Shown here in pieces: positions 48,700-57,994 of a DNA stretch of 64,000 nt. How positions within the stretch are numbered: the stretch's first letter is position 1; each line of letters starts with the position of its first letter. Under the pieces are notes generated by a model, which was given only the letters and a program-made list of their open reading frames with translations, was not told the DNA's origin and did no database searches. This stretch comes from Thermomonospora echinospora (GTDB lineage: Bacteria; Actinomycetota; Actinomycetes; Streptosporangiales; Streptosporangiaceae). The stretch lies in NCBI RefSeq assembly GCF_900108175.1, contig NZ_FNVO01000002.1:621051-685050 (forward strand), in the 5' to 3' direction. A program made the translations under genes and the position numbers.

Positions 48700-49020
48700 G
48701 ACCCCCCTTCCGGTTGCGATCTGCGATCGCCGCCGGGCGCGCGGCCCGCGGCGGTCGCCACAGCTCGGTGGGATGCACCCGCCCGGCCGACCTGGTCTTC
48801 GTCCCCACATCCGCCTGCTGAGGGTCTCGCGGCGCTCTCGCCACTACTGCCCTTCTCCCAGACCGGAGGATGTCTGATCCTCCGGCGAGGCAGGACTTAC
48901 CTCTAAGGCGCACCGTGATCGGTCGACGAGAAGTCGCCTTACGTGGGCCGCTTCGCCTGCGCCTGGCATCGGCTTGCCGGACCGGCGGTGCTCCAGTGGA
49001 GCACCGTGGTCCGACGCAAC
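48700..49020 (-). ncRNA. Structured leader or raiA-type RNA candidate upstream of hpf
   Basis: Upstream of hpf on its strand lie two strong structures: a perfect 9-bp stem with a 5-nt loop (48863-48885) and a long compound hairpin (48974-49020) with an 8-bp perfect tip (48987-48994 with 48998-49005) on a 6-bp outer stem. No reading frame here has a ribosome site. The raiA RNA motif is known upstream of hpf/raiA genes in actinobacteria and firmicutes; position and structure fit, but I could not match the consensus. Boundaries are approximate. Confidence 0.4.
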
Positions 49021-49506
49021 CACGGACCCGGGCGGGTGCCATGTCAGGAACGCTAACCCCTTACGCCTCGAATGTCAGGGGGGTGGAGCAAGGAAAAACT
49101 CACCGACCGTCATCGACCGGCCCCACCCCGGGACTGCCGGAACCGCTCCTGGAGCCGCGCATCCCACCGCACGAGTCTTCCTCCTCTCGGGTACCGCCCC
49201 AGGTCATAGGAGTATGGCCAGACAAGGGGTTGGGGAAACCCCAACGTTCATCACGACAGCCCATGACCATGTCCATGACACCGATCACCCTCGGCCCCCA
49301 CCACGCCCTCGTCCGCTGAATACTCCCCGTAGTCGATTTCGGTCAACCATCACACGTGAACAATCTCACCGTGTCCCCGCGTACCACCTCACGGCCAACG
49401 CCGGCCACATCCACCGCTCCTCCCTCCCGCCCCACGGCTCCCCTCCCGCCTGATCACTGTCCGCCATGAGGATCGGTCCTCCACCACCTTGAACGGCCAT
49501 GGCGCC
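49021..49506. other. Gene-free interval between the hpf leader and comF
   Basis: No convincing gene. It is lower in G+C than its surroundings and holds one perfect 7-bp hairpin with an AAA loop (49229-49245). The hpf promoter is probably here or in the adjoining leader. Confidence 0.5.
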
Positions 49507-50556
49507 TCAGTGGTGTCTGCGTGGGGTGGCCGCGACCGTCGCTACGGCCATGACCTGGGCGCCGGCGGCCTCAATGGCCCGGGTCGCCTCGGTGAGGGTC
49601 GCTCCCGAGGTGATGACGTCGTCCACCACGACGACCCGGCGGCCATGGACGCGCCGTGCGGCGGTGACCCGCAGGGCGCCGGCCAGGTTGGCGGCTCGTG
49701 CGGCCGCGCTGAGCCCCGCCTGGTCGGCCACCGGCCTGCCCTGCCGCAGCACAGTCGCGCAGGCGACGGGAAACCCCTCCGCGCGCAGCCGCCGGACGGC
49801 CACCTCGGCGAGCCCGCGCACCGGATCATGCCCTCGCCGCCGCACCGCCCGTGCAGCCGACGGCACCGGAACGACCAGCACCTCCGCCCGGGTACGCCCT
49901 CCGCACCACGGGTACGCACGGCCCACACGACGAACAGCATCTCCGAGAAGTCGAGCAGCAGGCACCCCGGCCCGGACAGCCCCGGCCCGGACAGCCCCGC
50001 CCCGAAGCAACTCGGCACGAACAGGGTCGGCGGACGGTCGGTTCTCGGGCGTACCCGGTCCCGGGGCACCCCCATGGGGCTGAGGAGCACAGAGCCTCGA
50101 AAGGACCGAGACCTCGGGCAGGCGGGCAGAGGAGACGGCGGTTTTGGGCTGGGGGGCAAGGGTTTTGAGAGGAAGAGCGCGGGCGGTGGGGAGGTCTGGG
50201 TGATGGGTGGACAGGGCGGTGCGGACGGCGCGGGCCAAGGCGGCGCCCAGGGGCTTCGCAAGGGCGATGCGGCCTGACTCCTTGTAGGCGATGAGCATCG
50301 CCCGTACCGGGCCCTGGTACGCCGCGACGGACCAGGGCGGAGGCAGGGCAGCGGGTGCCGGGACGGGCCAGGTGCACCTGGGCGGACCCGTCAGGCGTGC
50401 CAGGCAGGCGTCGCAGAGCAGCCCCCGGGGAGAGCCGGAGGCGGCGTGCGGGGATAAGGCCGGACGTCTCGCGGTGGCGGAGGCACAGCCCGCGCAGTGC
50501 TGCGGAAGCAGCAGGTCGAGGAGGTGGACGAGGAGGTCCGTCAGAAAGGCCGCCAT
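49507..50556 (-). CDS. ComF-family phosphoribosyltransferase with insertion
   Basis: 349 residues; relatives are about 230-260. The N-terminal zinc-finger pairs are CAGC and CDAC. The PRPP-binding loop is VVVVDDVITSGATL. VPVPSAARAVRRRGHDPVRGLAEV is the ComF box, given here as VPVPSAARAVRRRG and HDPVRGLAEV. Between about 120 and 205 there is an Ala/Pro/Arg-rich stretch without family counterpart, including an imperfect GAVRAG repeat. In competent bacteria ComF helps single-stranded DNA import; in actinobacteria the role is unclear. It lies between hpf and lpqB, the Streptomyces order. Confidence 0.88.
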   Translation of the reverse strand: MAAFLTDLLVHLLDLLLPQHCAGCASATARRPALSPHAASGSPRGLLCDACLARLTGPPRCTWPVPAPAALPPPWSVAAYQGPVRAMLIAYKESGRIALAKPLGAALARAVRTALSTHHPDLPTARALPLKTLAPQPKTAVSSARLPEVSVLSRLCAPQPHGGAPGPGTPENRPSADPVRAELLRGGAVRAGAVRAGVPAARLLGDAVRRVGRAYPWCGGRTRAEVLVVPVPSAARAVRRRGHDPVRGLAEVAVRRLRAEGFPVACATVLRQGRPVADQAGLSAAARAANLAGALRVTAARRVHGRRVVVVDDVITSGATLTEATRAIEAAGAQVMAVATVAATPRRHH

Positions 50557-50615
50557 GGGCCCACCGTGTCAGCGCATGGCGAGGCGGCGCCAGAAGGCGA
50601 GCGGGTTGTGGACAA

Positions 50616-52412
50616 CTAGCTCCAGTAGGTCGGCTCGGACCCCAGCGGGTCGCACTTCCACTCGCCGAAACGCCAGTCCCGCAGATCGCTCTGCCGGCAG
50701 ATGCTGTTCTTGCCGTTGATCTCGGCCCCGATCACGATGCGGGAGCCCGGGGCCGCGGTGATCGACTTGGCCTCGCCCAGGCTGCCGCTGCCCACCGGGG
50801 TGATGCCACCCCCGTTGACCGGCACCCAGTAGGGCGTCACCTGCGTCGCGGTCGCCTTGGTCTTGCCCAGCACGGCCAGCGAGTTGGAGTCGCCCCAGGC
50901 CAGGTCGGTGACGTCCACCAGATCCGAGCCGATCGGCAGGAACTCGCCGACGCCGACCACCCCGCCGGGGCCCCGGACGATCCGGCCCAGGCGCAGCTGC
51001 CTGCCGTCATCGGTCTCCACGATGGCCGCCACGCGCACCCCGTCCCGGGCCACCCGCAGCGCCAGCACCTTGTGCGAGGCCAACTCCCACTGCTGCACCT
51101 GGACCGGCTGCTGGCCCTTGCCGGGCCGCATCCACAGCGTCGATCCGCCGCGGAACAACTCGACGCTCCACAACGTGCCCCGAGGATCCCAGGACGGCGC
51201 GGTGAACCGGCCGTCGGAGTGCTCGGTCTCCAGCACGGGACGGACCGGGGTGCCGCCCATCAGGTCGCCGCTCAGCACCGTGTCACCGGCCTCGTCGAGC
51301 CCGGCGATGCGCTGGTCGGGGGACAGCGCGGGCCGGTGCAGATGGTCCTCGCCCGTCGTCCCTGCCGGGGTCGCGTCGTTGACGAGCAGCTGGTGCGGGC
51401 GGCCGTCGGGGCCGCGCAGGTAGACGATCTCCTCGGTGCCGCCCCGGGAGGTGTCGGAGTTGTACTGCTCCCAGTCCTCGGTCGACTGGATCGGCCCCCG
51501 CCCGGCCGGCTCGACGGTCTCCCCGGCTATCTGCAGCTTGATGCGCCTGACCTCGGGCAGCCGCTGCAGGGTCCAGCTCAGCTGGGCGGCCATGCGCGCG
51601 TGGTCCGCCGGGTATGCCGCGGCGCTGAGGTTCACGGTGGCGACGCCGTCGGCGATGGCGACCCCGGCGCCCTCCAGCCGGGTGCCCGGCGGGAAGTAAC
51701 TGCGCACCGCCGGCCGCAGCCAGCCGGTGGGCCCCGCCAGCAGGGCCGCGACCAGCTGCCTGGCCAGGTCCTGCCGGTTGACCAGCGGCAGGAAGATGCC
51801 GTTGGGCACCAGCACCTTGCCGTCCGGGTCGAAGAAGTACAGGTTCAGCACCCGGAAGGCGCGGTCCACATCGCTCATGTCCAGCAGCAGGCCGCCCTGG
51901 AGGTCGGTCGGCATCCGGTCGATGCGCCACTGGCCGGCCGAGTCGCGTGCCAGGCCGAAGGACGTGGTGTAGGTGTCGGGCTGGGCCGTGTACTGGCCGT
52001 CCGACCCGATCCGGCCGAGCCTGGCGGCGGCCACCTCCACCAGCGCCTCGGCGCCCACGGCGGGCGGCGGCGAGATGCTGGGCGCGCTCTGCAGGACGAT
52101 CACCTGGGGGCGATGCCCGGGCCGCCAGGCGGCGTTGGCCGCGGGGGTCAGGTACTCGCGCGCCACCTCGTGGTCGTCGTCGAACGCCGCCGAGGCGATG
52201 AGGAAGCCTTTGACGATGTCCTCCGGCGCCCAGTCGCGGCGCGGCCGGACCGGCACGAGCCGCACGTAGGGCTCGGCGATCGGCTCGGCGCGCTCGGCGG
52301 ACCGACCGGACACCACCCGTCCTCCGCTGGGCACGCTCGCGCACCCGGCCAGGCAGACCAGCGCCATCACCAGGGCCGGCACGCCGATCCGGCTCCTGTC
52401 GATCGTTCTCAC
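50616..52412 (-). CDS. lpqB: Lipoprotein LpqB
   Basis: 598 residues with signal peptide and lipobox LAGC (about residue 24). A GerMN-like domain lies in the N-terminal half (about 60-320, LNLYFFDPDGKVLVPNGIFLPL) and a beta-propeller-like domain in the C-terminal half. LpqB interacts with the extracytoplasmic part of MtrB and tunes MtrAB signalling. The GTG at 52412 overlaps the mtrB stop by 4 nt (GTGA). Confidence 0.95.
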   Translation of the reverse strand: MRTIDRSRIGVPALVMALVCLAGCASVPSGGRVVSGRSAERAEPIAEPYVRLVPVRPRRDWAPEDIVKGFLIASAAFDDDHEVAREYLTPAANAAWRPGHRPQVIVLQSAPSISPPPAVGAEALVEVAAARLGRIGSDGQYTAQPDTYTTSFGLARDSAGQWRIDRMPTDLQGGLLLDMSDVDRAFRVLNLYFFDPDGKVLVPNGIFLPLVNRQDLARQLVAALLAGPTGWLRPAVRSYFPPGTRLEGAGVAIADGVATVNLSAAAYPADHARMAAQLSWTLQRLPEVRRIKLQIAGETVEPAGRGPIQSTEDWEQYNSDTSRGGTEEIVYLRGPDGRPHQLLVNDATPAGTTGEDHLHRPALSPDQRIAGLDEAGDTVLSGDLMGGTPVRPVLETEHSDGRFTAPSWDPRGTLWSVELFRGGSTLWMRPGKGQQPVQVQQWELASHKVLALRVARDGVRVAAIVETDDGRQLRLGRIVRGPGGVVGVGEFLPIGSDLVDVTDLAWGDSNSLAVLGKTKATATQVTPYWVPVNGGGITPVGSGSLGEAKSITAAPGSRIVIGAEINGKNSICRQSDLRDWRFGEWKCDPLGSEPTYWS

Positions 52413-54442
52413 CGGCCCTCCTCCGGTTCGGACACCGGCCGCAGCCCGGCCGTCCCCGGCCTGGGCCGCAACCCGGAACCGGATCCGCCGGCGACCGGCC
52501 CGCCGATGACCTCGGTGTCGCGGGCGGCCACGCCCGCCTCGGCACGGACGTCGGGGGAGGCGTGCTGTGGACCCGGCAGGGGCGGGTGCGGCTCCGGAGC
52601 GGGGCCGGGCTGCTCCGGGACGGTAAGGGAGATAGGGCCGTCCGGAGACGTCAGGCCTCCGGTGAAGGGAGCCCGGGGCAGCTCGGTCTCCGGGGGGACG
52701 AGCGGCAGGGGCGAGCCGCGCAGCTCGGCGCCGGCGGTCCGGGGCAGGGACAGCCGGAACTGCGAGCCCTTGCCCGGTGCGCCCCACGCCTGCAGCCAGC
52801 CGCCGTGCAACTGGGCGTCCTCCCGGGCGATGGACAGGCCCAGGCCGGTGCCGCCGGTGGTGCGGGCGCGCGCCGGGTCGGCCCGCCAGAAGCGGTCGAA
52901 GACCAGCTGGGCCTCCCCCGGCTTGAGGCCGACCCCGTGGTCGCGGACGGCCATGGCGACCGCGTCCCGGTCGGCGCCGACCGACACCACGATGTCCTGC
53001 CCCTCACCGTGCTCGACGGCGTTGACCAGGAGGTTGCGCAGGATCCGTTCCACCCGGCGGCGGTCGACCTCCGCCATGCAGGGCTCGCCGGGCAGTTGGA
53101 GGACGAGCTTGCTGCCCTTGCGCTCGGCGAGCCCCTCGGTGTCGCCCACCGCGCGCAGCACCAGGTCGCGCACGTCGACGGACTCGGCGTCCAGGGTGGC
53201 CGCGCCCGCGTCGTGCCGGCTGATCTCCAGCAGGTCGGCCAGCAGCGACTCGAATCGTTCCAGCTGGCTCTGCAGCAGCTCGGCCGAGCGGCCCACCGGC
53301 GGGTCGGCGAAGTGCTCGCGGTGCTCGTACAGCATGTCGGCGGCGATGCGGATGGTGGTCAGCGGGGTGCGCAGCTCATGCGAGACGTCCGAGACGAACT
53401 GCCGCTGCACCTGGGACAGCTCCTGCAGCTCGACGATCTTGTCCTGGAGGTTGCCGGCCATCTCGTTGAACGAGGTCGCCAGGCGGGCCAGGTCGTCCTC
53501 GCCACGTACCTTCATCCGCTCCCCCAGCCGGCCGGCGGCCAGCCGCTCGGCGGCCTGCGCGGCCAGCCGGACCGGGATGACGACCTGGCGGGTGACCAGC
53601 GAGGCGATGCCGGCCAGCAGCACCACCAGCACGGCGCTGACACCCACCAGGGTGTTGCCCACGGTGGTCAGCGTGTGCTGCTCCTGGGTCAGCGGGAACA
53701 GGTAGTACAGCTCGTAGCGGCCGTCTCCGGCACCGACGATCAGGCCCGGCACCGGCTCGCGGCCCACGTAAGAGATCTCGCTGTAGGTGCTGTGCCGGGT
53801 GCCGATGCGGTCGTCTCTGACCTGCTCGAGCAGCCGTTCCGGGACGCTCTGGTGCCGTACCTCGTTGGTGGTGAAGCCGCCGGAGAACTGCTCACGGGTG
53901 TCGCGGACGTACACCTCGTAGAGCCCGGAGGGGCCGCTGCGCGCCTTGAGCTGGTTGGTCACGTCCTTGAGCGTGACCTCGGGGACCCTGCCGGGCGCCA
54001 GCTCCCGCCGCAGGACGCCCAGCCCCTCGTCCAGTTGCAGCAGCGCGCTCTTCTCCTTGCCCTCCAGCAGGGCGTTGGTGATCTGCTGCATGAGGAAAAC
54101 GCCCAGGATGGCCACGACGACCCCGGAGATGAGCAGCGTCCAAATGACGATGCGCACCTGGATGGACCGCCGCCACCGCGTGTAGAACCGCAGCACCCAC
54201 CGGCGGACGAACCGCTTGCCGGCGCCCAGCCCGCGCCGGGTGAACCGGCGGGCGCGGTGCAGCCGGTGCGCGCGAAGGCCCGCGGCGACGCGCGGCCCGG
54301 CGACGCGCGCCCCCGGCCGGCGACTGCCGGACGGCAGCAGGCGCCCGCGGGCGCGGGTCACCGGGCCCTGGGCGGCTGGCGCCCGGGCCGGCGGGGGGGC
54401 CGCACCGTCACGGCCAGTCTTCGCGCTCACGGGGGGATCCAC
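52409..54442 (-). CDS. mtrB: Sensor histidine kinase MtrB
   Basis: 677 residues. After an Arg/Pro-rich N-terminal stretch it has a membrane helix (about 97-120), an extracytoplasmic sensor region, a second helix (about 255-285), HAMP, HisKA with DVSHELRTPLTTI, and HATPase_c with GDRDAVAMAVRDHGVGL (split: VAMAVRDHG, VGL) and GTGLGLSI. A Pro-rich C-terminal tail of about 90 residues follows. MtrB phosphorylates MtrA, controlling division and wall-hydrolase genes. GTG at 54442 or 54430 could be the start. It is followed by lpqB with a 4-nt overlap. Confidence 0.95.
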   Translation of the reverse strand: MDPPVSAKTGRDGAAPPPARAPAAQGPVTRARGRLLPSGSRRPGARVAGPRVAAGLRAHRLHRARRFTRRGLGAGKRFVRRWVLRFYTRWRRSIQVRIVIWTLLISGVVVAILGVFLMQQITNALLEGKEKSALLQLDEGLGVLRRELAPGRVPEVTLKDVTNQLKARSGPSGLYEVYVRDTREQFSGGFTTNEVRHQSVPERLLEQVRDDRIGTRHSTYSEISYVGREPVPGLIVGAGDGRYELYYLFPLTQEQHTLTTVGNTLVGVSAVLVVLLAGIASLVTRQVVIPVRLAAQAAERLAAGRLGERMKVRGEDDLARLATSFNEMAGNLQDKIVELQELSQVQRQFVSDVSHELRTPLTTIRIAADMLYEHREHFADPPVGRSAELLQSQLERFESLLADLLEISRHDAGAATLDAESVDVRDLVLRAVGDTEGLAERKGSKLVLQLPGEPCMAEVDRRRVERILRNLLVNAVEHGEGQDIVVSVGADRDAVAMAVRDHGVGLKPGEAQLVFDRFWRADPARARTTGGTGLGLSIAREDAQLHGGWLQAWGAPGKGSQFRLSLPRTAGAELRGSPLPLVPPETELPRAPFTGGLTSPDGPISLTVPEQPGPAPEPHPPLPGPQHASPDVRAEAGVAARDTEVIGGPVAGGSGSGLRPRPGTAGLRPVSEPEEGR

Positions 54443-54454
54443 GCTGCGGCCGGG

Positions 54455-55141
54455 CTAGGCGGGCCCGGCCTTGTACCCGACGCCGCGGACCGTCACCACG
54501 ATCTCCGGATGCTCCGGATCCCTCTCGATCTTGGCCCGGAGCCGCTGCACGTGCACGTTGACCAGCCGGGTGTCGGCCGCGTGCCGGTAACCCCAGACCT
54601 GCTCGAGCAGGACCTCGCGGGTGAACACCTGGCGCGGCTTGCGGGCCAGCGCCACCAGCAGGTCGAACTCCAGCGGGGTCAGCGGGATGTGCTTGTCGGC
54701 CCGCTTCACCGAGTGCCCGGCCACGTCGATGGTGATGTCGCCGATCTGCAGCGTCTCGGGCGCGGGCTCGTCGGTGCGGCGCAGCCGCGCGCGCACCCGG
54801 GCGACCAGCTCCTTGGGCTTGAACGGCTTGACGATGTAGTCGTCGGCCCCCGACTCCAGGCCCAGCACCACGTCGACGGTGTCGCTCTTGGCGGTGAGCA
54901 TGACGATCGGGACGCCCGACTCGGCGCGGATCTGCCGGCACACGTCGATGCCGTCGGCCCCGGGCAGCATCAGGTCGAGCAGCACGAGATCGGGCCGGGT
55001 TTCCCGGAACGCCTCGAGCGCCTTGTCGCCGTCGTGGACGAACGACGGCTCGAAGCCCTCGCCCCGCAGGACGATGCCGAGCATCTCGGCGAGAGCGAGA
55101 TCGTCGTCGACGACCAGTACGCGTCCTCTCATGGCCCTCAT
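54455..55141 (-). CDS. mtrA: Response regulator MtrA
   Basis: 228 residues of the OmpR type. Receiver domain at about 7-120 (VLVVDDDLALAEMLGIVLRG, phosphoacceptor Asp in LVLLDLMLPG, Lys in YIVKPFKP) and winged-helix domain at about 130-225 (PLTPLEFDLLVALARKP, VWGYRHAADTRLVNVHVQRL split by the loop). It is an essential regulator of division and wall metabolism in many actinobacteria. ATG at 55141 gives the usual length; ATG at 55132 is possible. It heads the mtrA-mtrB-lpqB operon. Confidence 0.96.
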   Translation of the reverse strand: MRAMRGRVLVVDDDLALAEMLGIVLRGEGFEPSFVHDGDKALEAFRETRPDLVLLDLMLPGADGIDVCRQIRAESGVPIVMLTAKSDTVDVVLGLESGADDYIVKPFKPKELVARVRARLRRTDEPAPETLQIGDITIDVAGHSVKRADKHIPLTPLEFDLLVALARKPRQVFTREVLLEQVWGYRHAADTRLVNVHVQRLRAKIERDPEHPEIVVTVRGVGYKAGPA

Positions 55142-55834
55142 CGTTACATGTAGTCAGGAGGTCATCCGCCGACGAACGCGATCTGTGGAAAACCGGCCCG
55201 TCTGGCCGGCGGTGCCCCCGTCCGTCCTCCGATGGCCGCGTTTCGGCGGTTCTTGGGCAGCTAGGCTACCTGCGTTCACCTCCTGCACGCCCCCTCCCGC
55301 ATATATCCCTGTCGCCGCCGGAGGGGCCGCACGCGCCTGGTACCGCGTAGACAGGACTCCTGGACCGCGCCGACGGTTGACCGGACTTTCGTGAAACACA
55401 CCGCCCGATCATTGGCCGTCGGCCTCCTCATGGCCGAGACTGGCCGACGGCGAGCCGGGGCATGATGGCCGGGGCGTGCCCGGGACGCGTCCGGGAGGGC
55501 GCACCGGCCGGGCGGCTCGACCTAATACCGCCGAATGCGAGGCGACGCGGGCCGCCCGGGGAGTACCCTGCGTGGCAGTTCGAGCGCATGATGCGATGTT
55601 CGCCGAGTTCGTCCCGGGGTCCGGCCCCGCGTCGGCGGCGGGTCGGTTCGGCGGTCGGAGTGGGGGGATCGTGAGGGGGGAGGCTGAGATGGGGATTTCA
55701 TGGATATGAGGTAACGACGGCGCACCGGGGGATCGAGCGGGCAAACCCGGCGGCCCGGCCGTGACAGGATGACCCCACGAGGTCATCGGCGGGGGTCCGG
55801 GCAGAGCGGGCCCCGTGTGACGGGGAGCTTGGAG
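55142..55834. other. Intergenic region between mtrA and the membrane-protein operon
   Basis: 693 bp with no convincing gene; several short frames open here but none has a ribosome site or family resemblance. It must hold the divergent promoters for mtrA and for the plus-strand operon. The only clear structure is a perfect 10-bp stem with a 17-nt loop at 55415-55451. Confidence 0.5.
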
Positions 55835-57304
55835 ATGTCGGGTCCGCAGGCTTGGACGGCGCCCGGCTCGGCCGTGCCCTCCGGAGGGTCGTCCGAACGG
55901 GCCGGTGTGGGGGCGCCGGACCACGGGACATCGCCCGGCGGCGCGTCCGGGGCCGTCCCGGCCGCCGGGGAGGGCGGCCCGGGGACGGCCCCGGCGCCCG
56001 GCGGGTCCGGGACGCCGGCCGCCGACCGGGCCGAACTGCTCGGTGGCGAGATCCCCTTCCGGCCGCTGGGCGTCGCGGAGATCCTCGACGCCTCGATCGC
56101 CTGCATCCGCCGCAACCCGCGGGCCGTGCTGGGCCTGTCGGTGCTGATCACCGGCATCGTCCAGGTGCTCAACACCGTGGCCGGCTATCTGCTGCTCGGT
56201 GACCGGGCTCAGGAGGAGCTGACCCCGGAGCCGCTCATGCGCTCTGTCGGGGCGCAGTTCACGCTGGGGCTGATGAGCCTGCTGATGTCGGCCTACGGCA
56301 CGCTGCTGCTGGCCGGGCTGCTCGGTCCCGTGGTGAGCCGGACGCTGTTCGGCCTGCCCGCGTCCCTGCGTCAGGTCTGGCGGGACACCCGTCCGGCGTT
56401 CGTCCGGCTGCTGGGCACCGCCGCCGTGGCCCTGGTGCTGTCGATGCTGGGCGCGGTGCTGCCGCTGCTGCCGTTCGTCCTGTTGCTGGCCGGGGACGGG
56501 CCGCCGGCCGCCGGGGTGCTGGCGGCCCTGTTCGGCTTCCCGGTGGCCCTGGTGCTGATGGTCTGGCTGTACGTGCTGTGGGTGCTGGCCCTGCCGGCCG
56601 TGGTGCTGGAACGGCGGACGGTCGCGGGCGCCCTGCGCCGGGCGTACCAGCTGTCCCGCAGGGGCTGGTGGCGCACCTGCGGCACGCTGTTGCTGGCGCT
56701 GCTGATCACCATCTTCATGGGGTTCCTGGCGCTGCGGCTGCCCTTCCTGTTCCTGCAACTGCTGCTGTTCTCCGGGGAGGGGGGCAGCGGCGCCCTGCTG
56801 GGCTCCCTGGCGATGGACACGCTGGGACGCATCGTGAGCTGGTCACTGATGACCCCGTTCGACGCGGGCGTCATCGCGCTGCTGTACGTCGACCGCCGGA
56901 TGCGCCGCGAGGGCTTCGACCTGGACGTGCAGACCCGGGGCCGGCCGGGCGCCGCGGGCGTCTCCCCGGGCGGGGACCCCGACCATCCGCTGGACATCTG
57001 GCGGCCCGTGGAGTTCCCGCCGGTCAGCGGATTTCCGCCACCGTCCTTCCCGCCGCCCGTCCCTCCCCCGCCTGCCCACGGGCCACAGCCCCAGGGACGT
57101 CCCGCCTGGCCGCAGACGGCTCCGCCAGGACAGACCGCGTCATCGGGACAGGCGACACCGCTGGGCCAGACCGCGCCGCCAGGCCAGACGGCTCCGCCAG
57201 GCCAGACAGCTTCGCCGGGACAGACGGCGCCGGGAGGCTTCGCGGCCTGGCCCGGAATGCCGCAGCCGCCCCATCCGCCGGCCGGAGACGGGCGAACGTG
57301 GTGA
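55835..57304 (+). CDS. Polytopic membrane protein with Pro-rich ends
   Basis: 489 residues. A Gly/Pro/Ala-rich N-terminal stretch (1-65) precedes a membrane core (about 80-370) with five or six hydrophobic helices, like the glycerophosphodiesterase membrane domain or DUF7544-type proteins, although no catalytic site is seen. The C-terminal 110 residues are Pro-rich and end in seven GQTAPP-like hexapeptides. It starts the operon leading to DUF4129, DUF4350, MoxR and DUF58 and is probably part of the same envelope system. GGAG lies 4 nt before the ATG. Confidence 0.8.
   Translation: MSGPQAWTAPGSAVPSGGSSERAGVGAPDHGTSPGGASGAVPAAGEGGPGTAPAPGGSGTPAADRAELLGGEIPFRPLGVAEILDASIACIRRNPRAVLGLSVLITGIVQVLNTVAGYLLLGDRAQEELTPEPLMRSVGAQFTLGLMSLLMSAYGTLLLAGLLGPVVSRTLFGLPASLRQVWRDTRPAFVRLLGTAAVALVLSMLGAVLPLLPFVLLLAGDGPPAAGVLAALFGFPVALVLMVWLYVLWVLALPAVVLERRTVAGALRRAYQLSRRGWWRTCGTLLLALLITIFMGFLALRLPFLFLQLLLFSGEGGSGALLGSLAMDTLGRIVSWSLMTPFDAGVIALLYVDRRMRREGFDLDVQTRGRPGAAGVSPGGDPDHPLDIWRPVEFPPVSGFPPPSFPPPVPPPPAHGPQPQGRPAWPQTAPPGQTASSGQATPLGQTAPPGQTAPPGQTASPGQTAPGGFAAWPGMPQPPHPPAGDGRTW
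57113..57240 (+). repeat. Seven tandem 18-bp coding repeats
   Basis: Consecutive hexapeptide units of the type GQTAPP, GQTASS, GQATPL, GQTAPG at the C-terminal end of the membrane protein. Such low-complexity tails vary in copy number through slippage. Confidence 0.75.
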
Positions 57305-57340
57305 GGCGCGTGCCGGAAGCTAGCCGGATCGAGGATACGG

Positions 57341-57994
57341 ATGAGGATTGATCCGATCGGCCGCGACGAGGCGCGGGAGCTGGCGCGGCGGGAGCTGGAG
57401 AAGGGGATCTACCGTCGCGACGAGCCGTCCTGGCTGGAACGGGCCTGGAACAACTTCAACGACTGGCTGAACGAACTGTTCAACAGGGCCGCCGAGCCGA
57501 CCGCGCCGGGCAACGGCGGCGGCTGGCTGTCCCTGTTGATCATCCTCGTGCTGCTGGCCGCCACCGTGGCGCTGGTGGGCTGGCTGATGCGCGGGCGGTT
57601 CAACGTCCGCTCCGCCCGGGAGTCCCTGCTGGCGGACCAGCCGTCCACCGCCAAGGACCACCGGTCCGCCGCCGAGCGGCTGGCCGAGGCCGGGCAGTGG
57701 GCGGAGGCGATCCGGGAACGGCTCCGCGCCATCGCCCGAGACCTGGAGGAACGGGTGATCCTCGACCCCAGGCCCGGCCGTACCGCCGACGAGCTGGCGG
57801 CCGAGGCCGGCGCGGCGCTGCCGGACCACGCCGAGGGTCTCCGGACGGGGGTACGGATCTTCGACGACGTCTGGTACGGGGACCGTCCCGGCACCCGGGA
57901 GGGTTACGCGGCCCTGGTGGCCCTCGACGAGCGGCTGCGCGCCGCCAAGCCCAAGGCGATCGAGTCCGGCGAGCCGGCCGGGGTCTCCGCATGA
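57341..57994 (+). CDS. DUF4129-domain membrane protein
   Basis: 217 residues. An N-terminal cytoplasmic stretch opens with IGRDEARELARRELEK; one membrane helix lies at about 66-87; the DUF4129 domain lies at about 105-200 (GRTADELAAEAGAALP, IFDDVWYGDRPGT). DUF4129 proteins are linked to MoxR and DUF58 partners, often with transglutaminase-like domains, in envelope complexes; the biochemical role is unknown. It overlaps the next gene by ATGA. Confidence 0.88.
   Translation: MRIDPIGRDEARELARRELEKGIYRRDEPSWLERAWNNFNDWLNELFNRAAEPTAPGNGGGWLSLLIILVLLAATVALVGWLMRGRFNVRSARESLLADQPSTAKDHRSAAERLAEAGQWAEAIRERLRAIARDLEERVILDPRPGRTADELAAEAGAALPDHAEGLRTGVRIFDDVWYGDRPGTREGYAALVALDERLRAAKPKAIESGEPAGVSA

Noticed and set aside
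55462-55709. Short plus-strand frames in the space between mtrA and the membrane-protein operon
   Set aside because: No ribosome site, no family resemblance and skewed Arg/Pro/Gly content typical of non-coding high-GC DNA.
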